DNA from: Primulina eburnea
Taxonomy: Eukaryota; Streptophyta; Magnoliopsida; Lamiales; Gesneriaceae
Assembly: GCF_022965805.1 (NCBI RefSeq)
Contig: NC_133116.1
Coordinates: 4,402,001 to 4,466,000 of the forward strand
Reading direction: 5' to 3'
Length of the DNA stretch: 64,000 nt
Shown here: positions 10,140-24,137 of the stretch, one piece after another
How positions within the stretch are numbered: position 1 is the stretch's first letter
How the letters are laid out: every line of letters begins with the position of its first letter
Made by a program: the position numbers and the translations under genes
Notes under the pieces: model-generated
The model's database searches: none
Told to the model about the DNA's origin: nothing
What the model saw: only the letters and a program-made list of their open reading frames with translations

Positions 10140-13035
10140 GAGCTTAGGATCATTCGCATCACTTGATATCCATTGTGATAATCAACCTATTATATACCCA
10201 CTAATTAATACATGGTGCAATCTAATTGAATCACACCATATATAATTAACCATTTACAACAACCACCACCACCACCAGCGGCCTGCCACCAACCATCGCC
10301 CACGGCTGGCTGCACCGACTGCTTACCATTGTGCTCCTGTTATCTTTTAGCAACCTCCGACAGCCTTGCGGGAGCTCCGGTAAATTTCCACGGGCTTCCA
10401 GTAAAAGCAAAGAGTTGAAGTGATCTCTAGCAGAAGCTTATACATTATTCACAACATCACCTAACCAGAATATTCTTCACTTAAACCAAATAACAATAGG
10501 ACTTCAACCACTGACGGGATATAATTATATTTATGCAAAAAAATCTTAAACCTTGGGATTAGAATTAGAAGTAGAAGCTAATAACTTGGGTAAGCATCCA
10601 GCCTGGAAATTATATCCGTGATGAGACAACATCAGATAATTCCACTTTGGGACACAAAAATCTTGGATTTTCACGGAAATGAGCATTAATCCTCGATGGG
10701 TTATAACAAGAAACGCCGACCATTGAGGTATAAGAAAGAGCTAGCCAATTCTTCACCGAGATGAACTCCAAAAAAATGATCGAAAAGAAAAGCTTGAATC
10801 AACATCAAATTTATCTCAAATTCGAGTGATGTAGCAAGTTTTTCATTGCCACCCAAAAGGCTTAAGAGCAAGAATATAATCACGGGTTTCTGGGAGATGA
10901 TTCGACATAGTTTGGAAATGAGAGTCTGTCACCCTAGATGTCTTAGTTGGTATAATTGGCCGAACAACGTCTGATTAAAAAAAAAAATCAAACTATAAAT
11001 CAACTTCTCAATTTTTAAAACTGATTTTGCAAAATTATTTGCTGAAATGTTCGATAGATCGATCGACGATAACTATACTATGGAGTTGGAGTAAGGAATG
11101 AGAGATCCATGAAGAGGTATACGATGCTGTAATCCACCTCCCGGACGTTGAATAAAGAAGTAACAGGTTGATCATCACATATAATGTAAACGCCGAGTTA
11201 TCTTAAATGTATGAGATATGATGAAGAAGAAGTAGAAGCATTCGGGGCATTGGTTTGCTTCGACAAGATATCAAGACATGTCTCGCTGTCTGGTGCGAGG
11301 TTTAATGAATTTTATGTTTTAAATTATACATATATTAAGGTATTATCCGAAAATTAATATTTATTCTTACATGACTCTTGAATGATTTTTAATATGCTAT
11401 AAATTATGCAAATAGACGATATCAAGCTAGTCTTTCCCACCCTCATAATAAGATTAAAAAAAAAAAAAAAGCCAACTGCTTTGTCCCTTTACCAAATGTT
11501 TATGTAAATCTCGACTAGATTAGGCACCCCACGTTAGTACAGCTTATTCATCGGAGCGATTGGCGCCTATATCAATAGGCCATCCCTATACTATATTTAA
11601 TTATTAATAAATATAAATAAGAATATGAACACAGATAGATATAATAACTATATTCAAAATATGAACAAGTATATATGCGCAACAGAGTATTTAAGTTAGT
11701 GGAGTATGCGAGTGTTTGAGCAATGATTAGAAGCCTGATTCTTCCTCCAAACTCTTTTTTCCGGACAAGTCGTTTACTTGACTAGTACAATTTACAAATT
11801 ACTGGTTATTCTATGAATTTATCCAATGTATATATATCATAAAAAATATTTATATGCATGTATGTATACGAAAACATAAATATCGGATAATAAGACAAGT
11901 GCATCCACTAATTTATTATCATATTTTCGAAATTTCTCAATTTCAAAATTAGAATTTGAAAGAAAGTCAAAAGGATTTATTTAAGCTGGTGTGAACAAAA
12001 TCGGCAGCCGCTCGGTAGTTTCAATGATCGACATCCCAAACACAGCGCCAGCCCTGAATAAGTCACATATCACAATAATATTTTTTCTAAAAAAAATATT
12101 ATAAATTTTTAAATAATTTGAAAAATTGACATTATTTTATTCTTCGAGAAAGCTACTGTATTATAATCCTGACACAATCCCTTTCACGAGATAAATAAAT
12201 CATGGGATTCTTTCAATAATTGCACAAATCGATTGTTTTCTCGAGTTTCTAAATGAAATTAAGTGTAATATTTCTGAAAAATATTTTGTTTAGGACAGAT
12301 TTGTTACAATAATTGGTAGAGAGTTTTTAACACTTTGTTTGGTATTTGGTAAATTTTAAAATTATTATTATGCAAATTATTTTTGAATTTTAAGATTGGT
12401 CATATGTCATTTATGTTCATTTATAAGGTCGTTATAAAAGTATAACGAGATTAATATCTTAGAAGACAAAGAACAAATCAATACAAAAATTCAATTTATC
12501 AAAATCTCGTCATCGATGTAACAAAAGAAAAAATCAATCAATTATGAAAACGTTGAGTGACGAAAATTAATTTCATTTTGAGTGAACATTTGGAATCAAA
12601 ATGAATCTTACACGTGAACTTATAATATAATCCAAACGCATATTTTGTGGCAATTCATCTCACACACGTAACTTCTTTTTGTGTGTTTTATTTATTGATT
12701 TTAAAAATGATTTGACTCGTTGAAACGACGTTTACTTATTAAATGTATAGTTTCATCACATCTAATAGATAGATATTATTACATCAATGATACGAATGCG
12801 AATGATGAGACAAATTCAAAAAACTACCAAACGATTAAAGTTTGATATTATAAATATTGACATTTACTATTTAAATAATCTTTCAAAGAGAAATTTATTA
12901 GAAAATTAAAAGTCAGGGTGGTTCGTTTTTCTAGAAGATTTTTTATGATTTCTTTCTTTTCAGTCATAAATCGGATAGCCCACATTTATTTGTTAATTCT
13001 GATAATCCATTGACTTCCAAAAACCTCACCAATTG
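10140..13035. other. Long intergenic stretch
   Basis: About 2.9 kb with no supported gene. It is AT-rich with a short CCACCACCACCACC run near 10261-10277 and A-runs near 10980 and 11455. The last part (about 12900-13035) is presumed promoter of the EG45 gene. Confidence 0.4.
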
Positions 13036-13038
13036 TTA

Positions 13039-13048
13039 CTATAAATAG
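13039..13048 (+). promoter_or_regulatory. TATA box of the EG45-like gene
   Basis: CTATAAATAG lies about 65-70 bases before the first ATG of the downstream secreted-protein gene. This is a near-consensus plant TATA box and implies transcription start around 13070-13080. Confidence 0.65.
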
Positions 13049-13109
13049 AACCATCGTTTCTCATAATAAAATATTACACTGTAAAGATAACATCGTATAT
13101 TACGTCTCC

Positions 13110-14224
13110 ATGTCTCAATCAAATTTCTGCCATTTTAGGATGTATAATCTCCTCGTGATATGGCTCTCCGGCCTCCTCCTCCTCCTCCTCAGCCACCATG
13201 TTCGGCTCTGCGGTGCCGACGTCGGAACAGCCAGCGTGTATTACCAACCGTACACTCGTAAGTTTTTACCGATCACAAATCAAGAAATCAGATATTCAAT
13301 CACAAGGAATATAATCTTAATGCTGCTTTTGGTTTACATTTCTTGATTAACAAACGTGCTCAGCCACCGCATGCTACGGCGATGACTTCTCTCAGTTCCC
13401 GACCAGCGGCCTTTTCGCCGCTGTGGGAGAGGGGTTGTGGGATAACAGCGCCGCCTGTGGGCGGCAGTATTTGGTGAGATGCATCAGCGCAGTCGTGCCG
13501 GGGACTTGCATCCCGGGCAGCCAGATACAGATCAAGATCGTGGATCGGGCTCAAACATCGGTTTCCAGGCCCAGTTATGATGGAACGGGCCTTGTGTTGT
13601 CCAATGTAGCTTTCGAGGCGCTCGCAATCCCCAATCCAGAGGTCTCGTACTTGAATGTCGAGTTTCTTCAGTAAGTCTATATTCTGCATGATATTAATCA
13701 TTTTTTCTTGTATATATTCTCTGGATAATTTGTAATTTTGGTTATGAACAATTGCTTCTATGCGATTTTAGTCATTTATGTCGTCAAATTCAAGCCTCGT
13801 TAAAAAAAAACGATGATCGGAATCCGGTTGCGTCTTCCAATGTTGAATGGTCTTACACGAAACGTAGGCTTAACGAAAGTGCCCATGAAAACGCCTTTTA
13901 ATTCGCTTTTGATCATCCAACTTTGCTAAATTAGAATTTGGAATATATATATTTTTACGAAAAATTTGTTTTTTTCCCTATATGTTTTCCTTTTTTTTCC
14001 ATGTGATTATATATTATAAATTTCAGTTTGAGTAATGGATCTTTCAATTTTGACAATTTAATGATCACATCGAAAAAAATGACTAAAATTGCTTTAAAAC
14101 CAAGATAATTACCACAATCGCTTATTTTTCCCTTACGTAAACAAAGTTGCAATATTTTTGTTCTCTTTTTAACCAAATGAAGTAATCGAAAGTTTCATTT
14201 TTATTTCTTGTGTGCAGGATTTGA
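13110..14224 (+). CDS. EG45-like domain protein (plant natriuretic peptide family)
   Basis: Exon 1 (13110-13258) gives a signal peptide with a leucine run (WLSGLLLLLLSHHVRLCG), then ADVGTASVYYQPYT. Exon 2 (from about 13363) continues PTACYGDDFSQFPTSGLF, VGEGLWDNSAACGRQY, CIPGSQIQIKIVDRAQTS, SRPSYDGTGLVLS, and ends YLNVEFLQ at a GTAAGT donor (from 13672). The acceptor at 14216-14217 adds one base to finish the Gln codon, then Ile and TGA, giving the usual family ending VEFLQI. These are small secreted double-psi beta-barrel proteins related to expansin domain 1 and citrus blight p12. Plant natriuretic peptides affect ion and water balance when applied to cells. One conserved Cys-rich turn near IVDRAQTS looks altered: relatives often have VVDxC there. 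An alternative ATG at 13140 starts the signal peptide more compactly. Confidence 0.88.
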
Positions 14225-14616
14225 TTTGCTAATCATGTTGGATGAAGTAGCTGACTTTGTTCGCTCTCCAACAATTCTTATTAGTACATATTTAGATAAA
14301 GATATTATCTAATCATTACTGTATATTTTTTTTAATTATTTTTTCCCCAACTATAGACAAAAAGGGTTGACTTTGAAAATTGCACAAACTAAGTTTCTAG
14401 AAAAAAATAAATAAATTTGAAACTTTAATCATGAAATGGGGACATATTCATTTTGATACACATGACTAAGTCAATGGGATATGATGAAGATAATAAAAAT
14501 GGCGCCGTTAATGATTAGGACACCTAACTTCCAACGTTCCAATGGTTGTGGACTTCTTGAACCCTAAGACACTCTACAAAATTAATTACGAGATCATTTA
14601 ATCATTAAGTAGGTCT
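14225..14616. other. 3' flank of the EG45 gene
   Basis: AT-rich. It probably includes the 3' UTR. No further gene is seen. Confidence 0.4.
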
Positions 14617-14787
14617 ATTGTAAGACGATCTCACGAACCTTTATCTGTTAGACGTATCAACTCTACCGATATTCACAATAAAAGTAATACTCTTAGTATA
14701 AGAAATAATATTTTTAATGGATAACCCAAATAAGAGATATGTCTCACAAAATACGAACTGTGAGACTGTCTCACATAAATTTTTGTC
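14617..14787. mobile_element. MITE family A, copy 2
   Basis: Same motif order as the copy at 9478-9654: TAAGACGATCTCACGAA at the start, CCGATATTCACAATAAAA, GTAATACTCTTAGTATAA, CCCAAATAAGAGATATG, and ACTGTCTCACATAAATTTTT at the end. More diverged in its left terminus than the other two copies. Confidence 0.75.
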
Positions 14788-14863
14788 TTAATCATTTATC
14801 CGGATTGACGTAAAAGAATATTTTTTATCGTCTTTTACATATCTTAATAAGAGATGTTATACT

Positions 14864-15418
14864 CAAGGTTCTAAAAAGCGCAGATGTCGAGCTCCAAGCT
14901 TTTCAAGCTTAAGCGAGATTAGCACAGGCTTAAGCGTGAAAAAACTTTTTTTATCTTTAGTATAATTGTAGTTATCTCAAACCAATAAATAGATAAAATA
15001 ATACACAAATATGATAAATTTAAGTTTGATGCATTAATTCTCATATTTATAAAAGCATAAAAATATCAAAATTACAATTTTTATTTGTTTTTGCAACTAG
15101 ACCACATTATAAAATGCTAAATATTTGTCAAATCATTATCAGACATGTATAATCATAGTTAAAATTAAAAAATAAACATCTAAATTATAAACATAATTTA
15201 TTATTTTAAAATAAAAAGACATACCTTCAAAATAAAAAAAATTTAAAAATAAATAGATACGATTAATTGTCCTTAAGCACACTTAATTAAACGTCTTAGT
15301 TACGCTTAATTCGGTCAAACTACAGCTTAACCGCTTTTCTCCGAAGCGGGGTGTTTTTGTCAAGCTTCATGTTTAAACATATTTTAAACCGAGCTTAAGC
15401 GAACTTTTTAGAACACTG
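14864..15418. mobile_element. hAT-type MITE, 555 bp, with perfect 8-bp duplication
   Basis: Ends are CAAGGTTCTAAAAAGC and CTTTTTAGAACACTG, imperfect terminal inverted repeats. The element is flanked on both sides by GTTATACT (14856-14863 and 15419-15426), an exact 8-bp target duplication, as is typical for hAT elements. Inside, subterminal AAGCTTAAGCG-type motifs occur in inverted orientation near both ends. AT-rich centre, no coding capacity. Confidence 0.82.
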
Positions 15419-15426
15419 GTTATACT

Positions 15427-17905
15427 GCATCAAATAATCTTCACCAGTACCCGATGACCCCGATGCCACAATATCGTGTGATCTTCGGGAGACCCGCGCA
15501 TTTTTCATAATCCAAGTTGGTGTTTACTTCATGCATAGCATCATCAGTAATCCTAGCTCCACATTGAAAAAAAGTTGGATTTATGGTTAATTTCTAGAAT
15601 GCTCACTCTCACGTAAACTATGCTAGAAAGTATTTTAATATCCTATGGTATTATGGTTAATCCTAGCTGCAACTACTACTAACTAATAACATCATCAACC
15701 ATTTATTTAATTTGATTTATGCATGGCTAAATTATGTTTAGTCACGTGAATTAATATGTCTTTAAAATTTTGAAAATATAATATTATGAAAATGGGAAAT
15801 TCGGGAACCCGTCATGATCAAGATAATATATTAATTTCACAATATTTCGATATACTAAGTATGTTTCAATTATTGACGTCATTAAGACGATGAATATGGT
15901 TTTTTCAAAACGTATGAAAATTCTAAAAGTATTTTTCAAAAAAGAAAAAGAAAAAGAAATTTCTAAAGTAATTTTTCAAACCCTCTCGTTTTTAATAGGC
16001 TTCTAGAATTGAAGAAAGTTCACCTAAAACTTTAATTAAAATTTGACCGTGATAAGAAGTAAAAGTGTATTTTGTGTGTGCAGAAAATAGAAAAGCTGAA
16101 TTTAATCAGACATCACATATCCAAATTACGCAACTATTATCTCTCGTATGTCATAATATTTATTAAAATGGTTGACACAAGGTAGAAAACTTGCTACTTC
16201 GAGTATACTAGCCATAGATAATAATGCACGCAAGAGTCAGAAATACGACTGTACCTAGACTAGAATTTTAAACTCTAAAATTTTTTAATATTTTAAATTG
16301 ATTTACTCGGACTAATATCAAATTCATCCAAAAATTTATATATAAATTTTTTTAAAAAAAAATAGGCCCATCCCATGCTTAAGCCCGGGTGGCAAGGACT
16401 GTGGCTCTGCCGCTGAATGAATATATTCAAAACAAGGATGAATTATTGGATTAAATAAATATATATAATATATATTGGGTTCTAACATTTATGGGCTTTT
16501 ATGTGAGTGAATGAAAATTTGGGAAGGTGGGTTTGTCCGACCTAGAAAAATAAAGTGGTATAGATGAGTTTATATTGTGTGCAAACGTACGAACCTCCAG
16601 GTTGAATCGTCGTCAAAAGCACCTCGCATTTGAGCGTTTACAAAACTTCTTATACAAAACCTAATCATTCGTTCCATCCAAGAAAACCATAATCTCGGGC
16701 AGTTCGAGCAGGTACGTAGGAGATGAAGTTCAAAATAGATTTTCGAAGGAGTTTTGAAACTGAAGGAAAAGAATAAAAAAAAAACACTGACAAAAAAGTA
16801 CAGCATACAGCCGCTTTTAAAAATAAAAGCGGTTTTATATATTGTCACAATACTATTGAAAATTGAATAAATCGAAATGGATTAAATTCAATTTTAATCT
16901 GAATTTTGTCAATCCAAGTAAATCGTTGAATCCGATCAAAACCTCATTGCTTCTCTTAAAATAATAATCAAAGATCCATTTCATTATTGGCAGAGAAAAA
17001 ACTTTTCTATGTCAAGCAGAAATAGGGGAGGCTTTTCTACATTCCAAGGAAGCCCCATTATTAATCCACATGTAGTAGTTTAAAAACATTGAAAATAGAA
17101 GTTTCAATTAAAAAAAAGAAAGAAAGAACATTGATAATAGATGATCGATCATAGATACCAATCTGCAAATATATGTCATAATAATTGCATGCACTAAAAT
17201 GCAATGGATTTTCCTATTTCTGTATACCCATCAGCAACTTCTGCTGGTAGCGTGGAAGATATCCTCCACTCACGCAATTTTTAGTTTTGTACATGTTCCA
17301 AGTTTACCAAGACCATCACTTCATTGTAAAATGCGATCGTCGTGGTATTTAACTGACTGAGAAACACAGCAAGAATATATTTGAGACAATAGAAATCATC
17401 TTGAAAACTTTGCTTCTTTGCGCTTTTTGGAGTCTTGGCAAAATAATCGTTTAAAAGAACATGATTTGCAGGTTTCCGACCGCGATGTATGACAGACGGA
17501 TCATGTTACTTAACAACAGGCCATGCAATCCAAACTGAAACCTAAAAAATGAAGACAAGTCAATCGTGCAAAATGATTTATCGCATCAAGCTCATTAGGG
17601 TTAAACTTACATAGGATGACAGGTTCGTACGAGCAAAAGCTACCACTCTGCACCAAAAAGGTGCAGAATATAGAAGTAATGTTCCTTAAGAAATGAGCAC
17701 ACACACAAATCACAATTCCAAGATTTTAATTTTTTTTATAAAAAAAAAACCCCCCACCCAAGCACATGGACACTATTCCGAAATTAAGCTCCTTTACTTT
17801 GCTGTTTACAAAACCATTTTCCATTGGAGATAAGGGAATAACTAACATGGGAATGCACGATGCTGCGACAAAATTTAGCAAATTACAAGAAAATTTCAAA
17901 AAGGC
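15427..17905. other. Intergenic stretch including the 3' flank of CCT7
   Basis: About 2.5 kb without a supported gene. A 92-codon minus-strand frame at 16570-16848 shows no recognisable domain and is not called. The part from roughly 17200 to 17905 may be CCT7 3' UTR and downstream DNA. Confidence 0.4.
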
Positions 17906-20900
17906 TTATCGCCTCCTCATTCCACGGCCACGACCACGGAAAGCAGCTCCACCACGTCCTCGACCTCCCATGGCGCTAGCAGCAGCATCTCCCTGTGCAC
18001 TCTCGGACTGCATTGGAAACAAATGTATTAATATGAAATATTACATCAATGAATGAACAATCTCTGATAATGCGTGAAAATTGTAGCATTTGTATCTTTC
18101 CCAAGTGAGTTCAAGAAATCCGGGCAATGAAAATCGGTGCATATATCATGTTTTATAAACAGTTGGAACCAATGAGATACTGGATAACGGTTCTAGGCAC
18201 ATATTAGGAAGAGGGAAGATATAAGAGTAGCCTCAAAGATAAGGACTTGGTCAAAAGTTATTAAGAATGGCTCATTCGCTTGTATAATCTGGAATCAGCA
18301 ATATTTTGATTTCAAACAAAGCACGTAGTCGAATGTCAGTCTGACAACCAACAATAATTTGGGTTTAGAATTTCGAAGATGATGGTCAAGTAACACCACA
18401 ACCACCATCTCTGGTCCACCCGACAAGGCAAATTAAGAATTTAATCTCAATCGATGAGGTGGGTTTATGGTAGAACCAATCAACCCAAACTCAACTATTC
18501 TCAGCTGGGCAACATAACATTATCAATGATGCACCAGATATTTTATGCTGAGAATGAACTAAAAAAATAATAGAATAGGATTAAGACATGAGATACAATT
18601 CACATTACCTTGGGGTTTTTCACAGTCTCATCAACACTTAAGATCAAGCATGCTGCTTCAGTGGCTGCATTTATCGCATTTATCTGCAAAACAAATACGA
18701 GGTTGGGAACAAGTGTTAAAAGTGTGATGAAGATATCAATAATCAATAGCATTCCACAAAGAAATATAACAAGATAACCTTCACAACTGCAGGCTCCCAC
18801 ACAAAGTTGGCAAATGAATCAGTAATTCCTCCAGTATTGATGTCCACACCATACAGTGCACCTTCATCTGTTTATAACTTAACAGTAAGCAAGATTTGAC
18901 GCATTTAACATTTAAAAAGCCCACGCTTCAAAATTAAGAAATATCTTAAGAATAATATTAATTATCTTAAACACATGCTCTACAGAACAAAAGGCACTTC
19001 ATTCACCGGGTATGACATGACATGACAAACACGGAGGGGTGAGCAATATTTCAAATGGATAAGAGGCAAACCAGACGGTAAGGCGTGTTTTTGTCTCAGT
19101 TTGTTCAACACATCGGTCGCATCAAAACCAGCATTATCACACAGTTGGCGTGGAATGATCTGCAACGACCCAGTAAAGCCGTAGAATGAGACAGAATAAA
19201 CTATTCTCAAAGGATGAATGCATGTTAGAAAAACTACAGGATACAAACAGGATTGACAAAGACCTTAGCAGTGAGACATTCTTACTTGCCACTGTACTGT
19301 AGCTATGGGTATAAGAGTCAATCAAGTAACAACTTATGAAAAGGATAAAACAACATTCAGCACGAGTATCCCTAAGATGTAAACCTGAACATATGTAGAC
19401 ATCTATCCTGCATGTTCTTGGTTCTGTCCATCCACAAAGAGAATTGGAAATATTTTTGCTTTAAGAATTAAATACCAACTTTTTTGCAACATGTACCTCA
19501 AGAGCTTTTGCATAAGAGTTGATAAATAGCTGGGACTTCCCAGCAATTGTGCGAGCATGCTGTCTCAAGTATCGGCTTATCTCCATCTGCAGACGTGAGA
19601 TAACTTTCAACAATCAAGTGGTAAATTGACCATCTTCAAACACAAATTGCGAAAAACAGTGGTAGAGAATTCATACATCAATAGCACCACCCCCAGCAAC
19701 TACAGTGGAGTTTCTCATAGCCCTTCTAACTATCATAATTGCATCATGTAAACTTCGTTCGGCCTCCTCTATGAACTAAAATTATTGAAATATAACGATT
19801 AGTTACAGCTAAAATCATGACGTTCAAGCAATATGTTAATAGTCGCAGAACCTGATCCGCTCCACCACGAAGAACAATTGTAGCAGTCTGACCAGATGGG
19901 CATCCACTAAAGATGTTGAATCGCTCATTCCCAACTTGCTTTTCCTCAAATACCTCACAAGATCCCAGAACCTTTTGAACAGGAAAAAATCAATCGGTGG
20001 TTAAATGAGGGAAATAAACATTTCATCTCATTAAAATATATGTTGATATACACAGGGGAATGTAACATAATCAAATTCAATATCAACTAAGATAATGGTA
20101 GCCATTGGTTAATTTTCAATCAATGCGAGAAAATACAAGAGAACTACCTCATCGATTATGTTGTTCACAGTTGTCTGCACAGTGCCACCAGTGGCCGCAG
20201 CAACCCTTAGCAAATCTTCTTCGGTTACACGACCAGCACAAAATATATCACGATCTGCAAAATACTGCACAAAGAAATCATTTTTGAATGTCTTCTGTAT
20301 GACTCAATATGCAATTTTTATCAGATCCCTCGTGTAGAAATGTCAAATATTTCAAATCAAACACAAAAGCAAAATAGAAAAGACTCACCATGACACTAGG
20401 GTATTAGTTACAATGATTATCACATTAAAAATAACAGGGACTTAGACGGCATATAATGCAACAGAAAACTTGTACTGTATTTTTCATAATTTTTGAACAA
20501 ATAGATATACATAAGGTTCTTCCATCCATTCAAACAAGAATTAAGCCAGTGATAACATTACTTGAAATTTTGAGTTTCCATTTACAGGTAGGCTAAAAGG
20601 AAAGAACATAAACCGATACCTGTGTTGCCAGATCACCAATAGCAAGCCTTGACAAAACAATTTTGGCTCCGCTCTCCACGCACTTGTCCAATTTGTCATA
20701 AATGATATTCCACTCAGCGTCTACAATTGACTGATACTGTAATGGATCTGACAACCTGTGACAAAGAAAGCTCGGCCAGCTTCTCTTTTGGACAACAGCT
20801 ATTATAAGAGGTAAAATAAGTTGAAAGATACCAAACATCCTAACCTTATCTCTGCATTTTCTTTCTCTGATTTTAGCTCCAGTTCTATGTTTAACAAAAG

Positions 20901-23900
20901 TATCTTGGGATTTAAAAATTTCTTTGGTTGCTGCTCAAAACCAGCATATGAGAATGTCTTTTTGAAGGCAACACCATTCACAAGAAAAGAATCTCTCATT
21001 GTACCTCCAGGAACCTAAGGAACAAAATTGAGCAGGAAGATCAATGATTAGGGGTAAGAGAGAATAGAATGGTAAAATGATTATGTTGTCAATGGAAAAG
21101 GCCGTTTGTTCTGAAGTTATTATTGCCCATAGCAGAAAACTAAACAACTTCTTTAATAAATTGACAATAAAGGTGATCAAACTGCCGATCTATAAATCCT
21201 CCTCCTATTTCTAAAATAAATACAACATAATAAATAGGATAGGCATCAAGGTAATTCTTAAACTGTTAAAATTATTGTTTAGATCATCTCCATTGAGTTA
21301 CAACTTTTGGAAAAAGTTTTCCAACATGGTATCAAAAGTGGCTTCCACCTTAAGTGATATTTGTTACCTAATGCCCAACAAACTTGCACTTGTATGTATG
21401 CCTCGGACACTAATTCTGAGCATTCCTTGAACTCTAAATTACATGTGTGGGGGATCGTAACGTTTATATTATCGTTCGGACCACCCTTTTTGTGCTTGAA
21501 CTTTTGGATATAATGGTTTCAACATAAATCCTTTCGTGCAACATTATTAAGAATAAATCGAGCAACCAAATATGCTGAGGAAAAGAAGATTATAGACTCG
21601 ATACAACATAAAGATTTACCTAATTGATAAGCACCACTGAACAAGCAAAAGAAAGATTGACAAAATTTAAGGTCGAATAAAAGATTTTTTTACCTTCTTA
21701 ATTCCTATCATACTGAGCCTATCATCATTTCCAATGGCAATGACAGCATCTACCACCATGGACGCAAAAAACTCCTTTTCACCACCAATAAGCTTAGAAG
21801 ATAGCGTTGTAGCGGCACATTTAGCCAGTAAACTTTTCTTTTCTATTAAACTTTTCCCCTCTATGCTAACAGCCAATTCTTTGATCTTCTCAATGGCCTA
21901 TAGAAGTCCACAAACCAAAAACAAGCAAAGCCTTAAATCTAAAACCAATGACCAAATCAAACAGATAGAAAGCAAATTCCGAAAGCTTACCGAATGGCAA
22001 GCTGAGCGGTAACTCCGAATAAGGTTTTGAGGATGAACTCCATCTTCGATAAATGGCTTGGCTTCCTTCATGAACTCTCCAGCAAGTAAAACTACAGTCG
22101 TGGTTCCATCACCAACCTGCAAAACATCAATCTCGTAGGCAACAGTTATTTAGGGCAAAAAGCAATATAAAAGATCTCTAATGGAGAACTATGTGTACTA
22201 CTTCAGATGTGTGTGAAGTTTCACATCATTTAACGTTGTTAGGTACATGGTGCATGGATTGAAACAATTTTATTGATAAGATTTCGGACATTCACACAAT
22301 TCTCCCACCAAGAGTATGCAAACCAACACCCATAAAACTAATGTAGTGTAATGCTTGAACTTTTTCAAAAAGGAAGAAAGAAACTCATAGCTAGCTTAAT
22401 CGTAGCTGAGAGCAAAAGATTGAATTGGATTTAACAATTCAAGATCAACATGTACAGTGCAAAAACTGGAAAAATTATCACGGCACACCATTTATAGAGC
22501 CAACACAATAAGCTATCAAGGCTCAAAGATATCTCCATCGTAATTCATCTTAGGTTTATTTTATCTGGAGGGATAGCAGCGAAATAAATTCCTCATATCA
22601 AATCAAAATAGTTTATTTTAATCAGGTATCCTAATGAATGGAATGGTAATAGCTGGCACATTAATTCCATTAAACAATTTCAGAAGGGTAAAAATTGGAA
22701 CCGAACTCCGAATTTTCAAAAAATCATGCCTCGGAATCTTGAGACTTGGCAATATCTACGAGAATCTTGGCAGCAGGATGTACAATGTCAAGAAGCTTCA
22801 TTATAGTGGCACCGTCATTTGAAATGGTGGTGTTTCCCTTCTCATCGTGGATCAACTTGTCCATGCCCCTTGGACCAAGAGTGGTCCTCACAACATCAGC
22901 GACGGCCATGCAAGCATTTATGTTGCTTATTAACTGTGGCTTCCCCTGAGATGTATCAGTCCCTTCCTTCAGAAGTATGATCTGAGGTTGCTGTTGTTTA
23001 TCGCCAACATAACAAAATACAATAAGATTTAGTGTGAAGAAACAAACAGATGAACTGATGAATAAATAAAAAAATGGCATTCTAATAAAATAACCGTAGT
23101 TGATTCGATGAATTCAATTGCAGAAAGTGACAAAACGAGCAGGAAATGATAATAATCGCCCTTTCACAATGCTGTGAAACATGAGAATGGATGCCAAAAA
23201 TATCGTGCATATTTGGTAAACATGAATAAAAATAATGGGTTTGCCGTAAACATCCAAATAAATATATGCAGATTATTTCATCAAATCCTTGCACATTTGT
23301 TGTATAGCTGAACTGAATTAAGACAATTCACTTACAAGTACAACTTCGCCAAATATTTAAAAAAGGATGGCTAAACCATGCCTAAGTAAGAACACATTGG
23401 AAATATAGCCTGATAAGGAGAGAAAAACATCAATTTCAAAAACAACCACCGTTCAAACATTTCATCATGTAGTTGTGGACGATCATCTTAAAAAGCAAAT
23501 GATATCTTAATTAATGAGATGAAGGGACCCTTTAAAACAAATAAACCTTTGCTATACACAAATTGAGCTACAGAGCGGACCATTATTATGATATTTCTCC
23601 ACTTATTTAAAATGCAAATTCCCCGTTTCAAGAAACACGCAGAAGCAACTGCTGGAAGTTGAATTTTTGCAAGTTCGCCGGATGAATTGCTGGCTCAGAG
23701 AAAATTAACCCATCGACCATAACCATTACTCCACAAAACCATACTTAGGAAGCAAGATAAAAACATCACAGGAGTCTTAATAAAGTGAAATGCGTCCATT
23801 TCAAGTATTAAAACTAATAAAAATCATTCCATTCACTTTGTTTCAAAAGCTCATACTGTATAAGAATCGAAAATGAAGAGCTTTAAGCTCAAGCCATACT

Positions 23901-24137
23901 CGTGCGATTCAAAACAAAGCTGGAAACACAGGAGAAGTTAGATAAAGCAATAATTACTCAAAAAACAATCCAACCCAGAAGTCAACATCAATTAAACGTA
24001 GATAACGTTTGAAAACCATCAACAATGAGAGGTGATACAACGTGAATCGACACAATAGAACATTTCGCTCCCTGAACACGGACCAGCAAAGAATCTTCCT
24101 TATAGAATGAAATCGAGCTTACCAACATGGATGCCAT
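17906..24137 (-). CDS. CCT7: T-complex protein 1 subunit eta (CCT7)
   Basis: Spliced product of about 560 residues, matching the length of the eta subunit of the eukaryotic cytosolic chaperonin CCT/TRiC, which folds actin, tubulin and other proteins using ATP. Exon 1 (24123-24137) is only MASML. Then come [211 protein letters not shown], and a Gly/Arg tail [19 protein letters not shown]. The [13 protein letters not shown] and GDGTT motifs form the nucleotide site, and all are intact. [12 protein letters not shown] and the Gly/Arg tail identify eta. The intron after SQDSE starts with GC, not GT (22728-22729); all other introns look canonical. Confidence 0.96.

Noticed and set aside
10701..10883. 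Minus-strand frame with HLGEELASSFLYLNGRRF
   Set aside because: No splice context, no family, and no link to the exon at 9826-10017.
16570..16848. Minus-strand frame of 92 codons
   Set aside because: Low-complexity Phe/Ser-rich centre and no recognisable domain.
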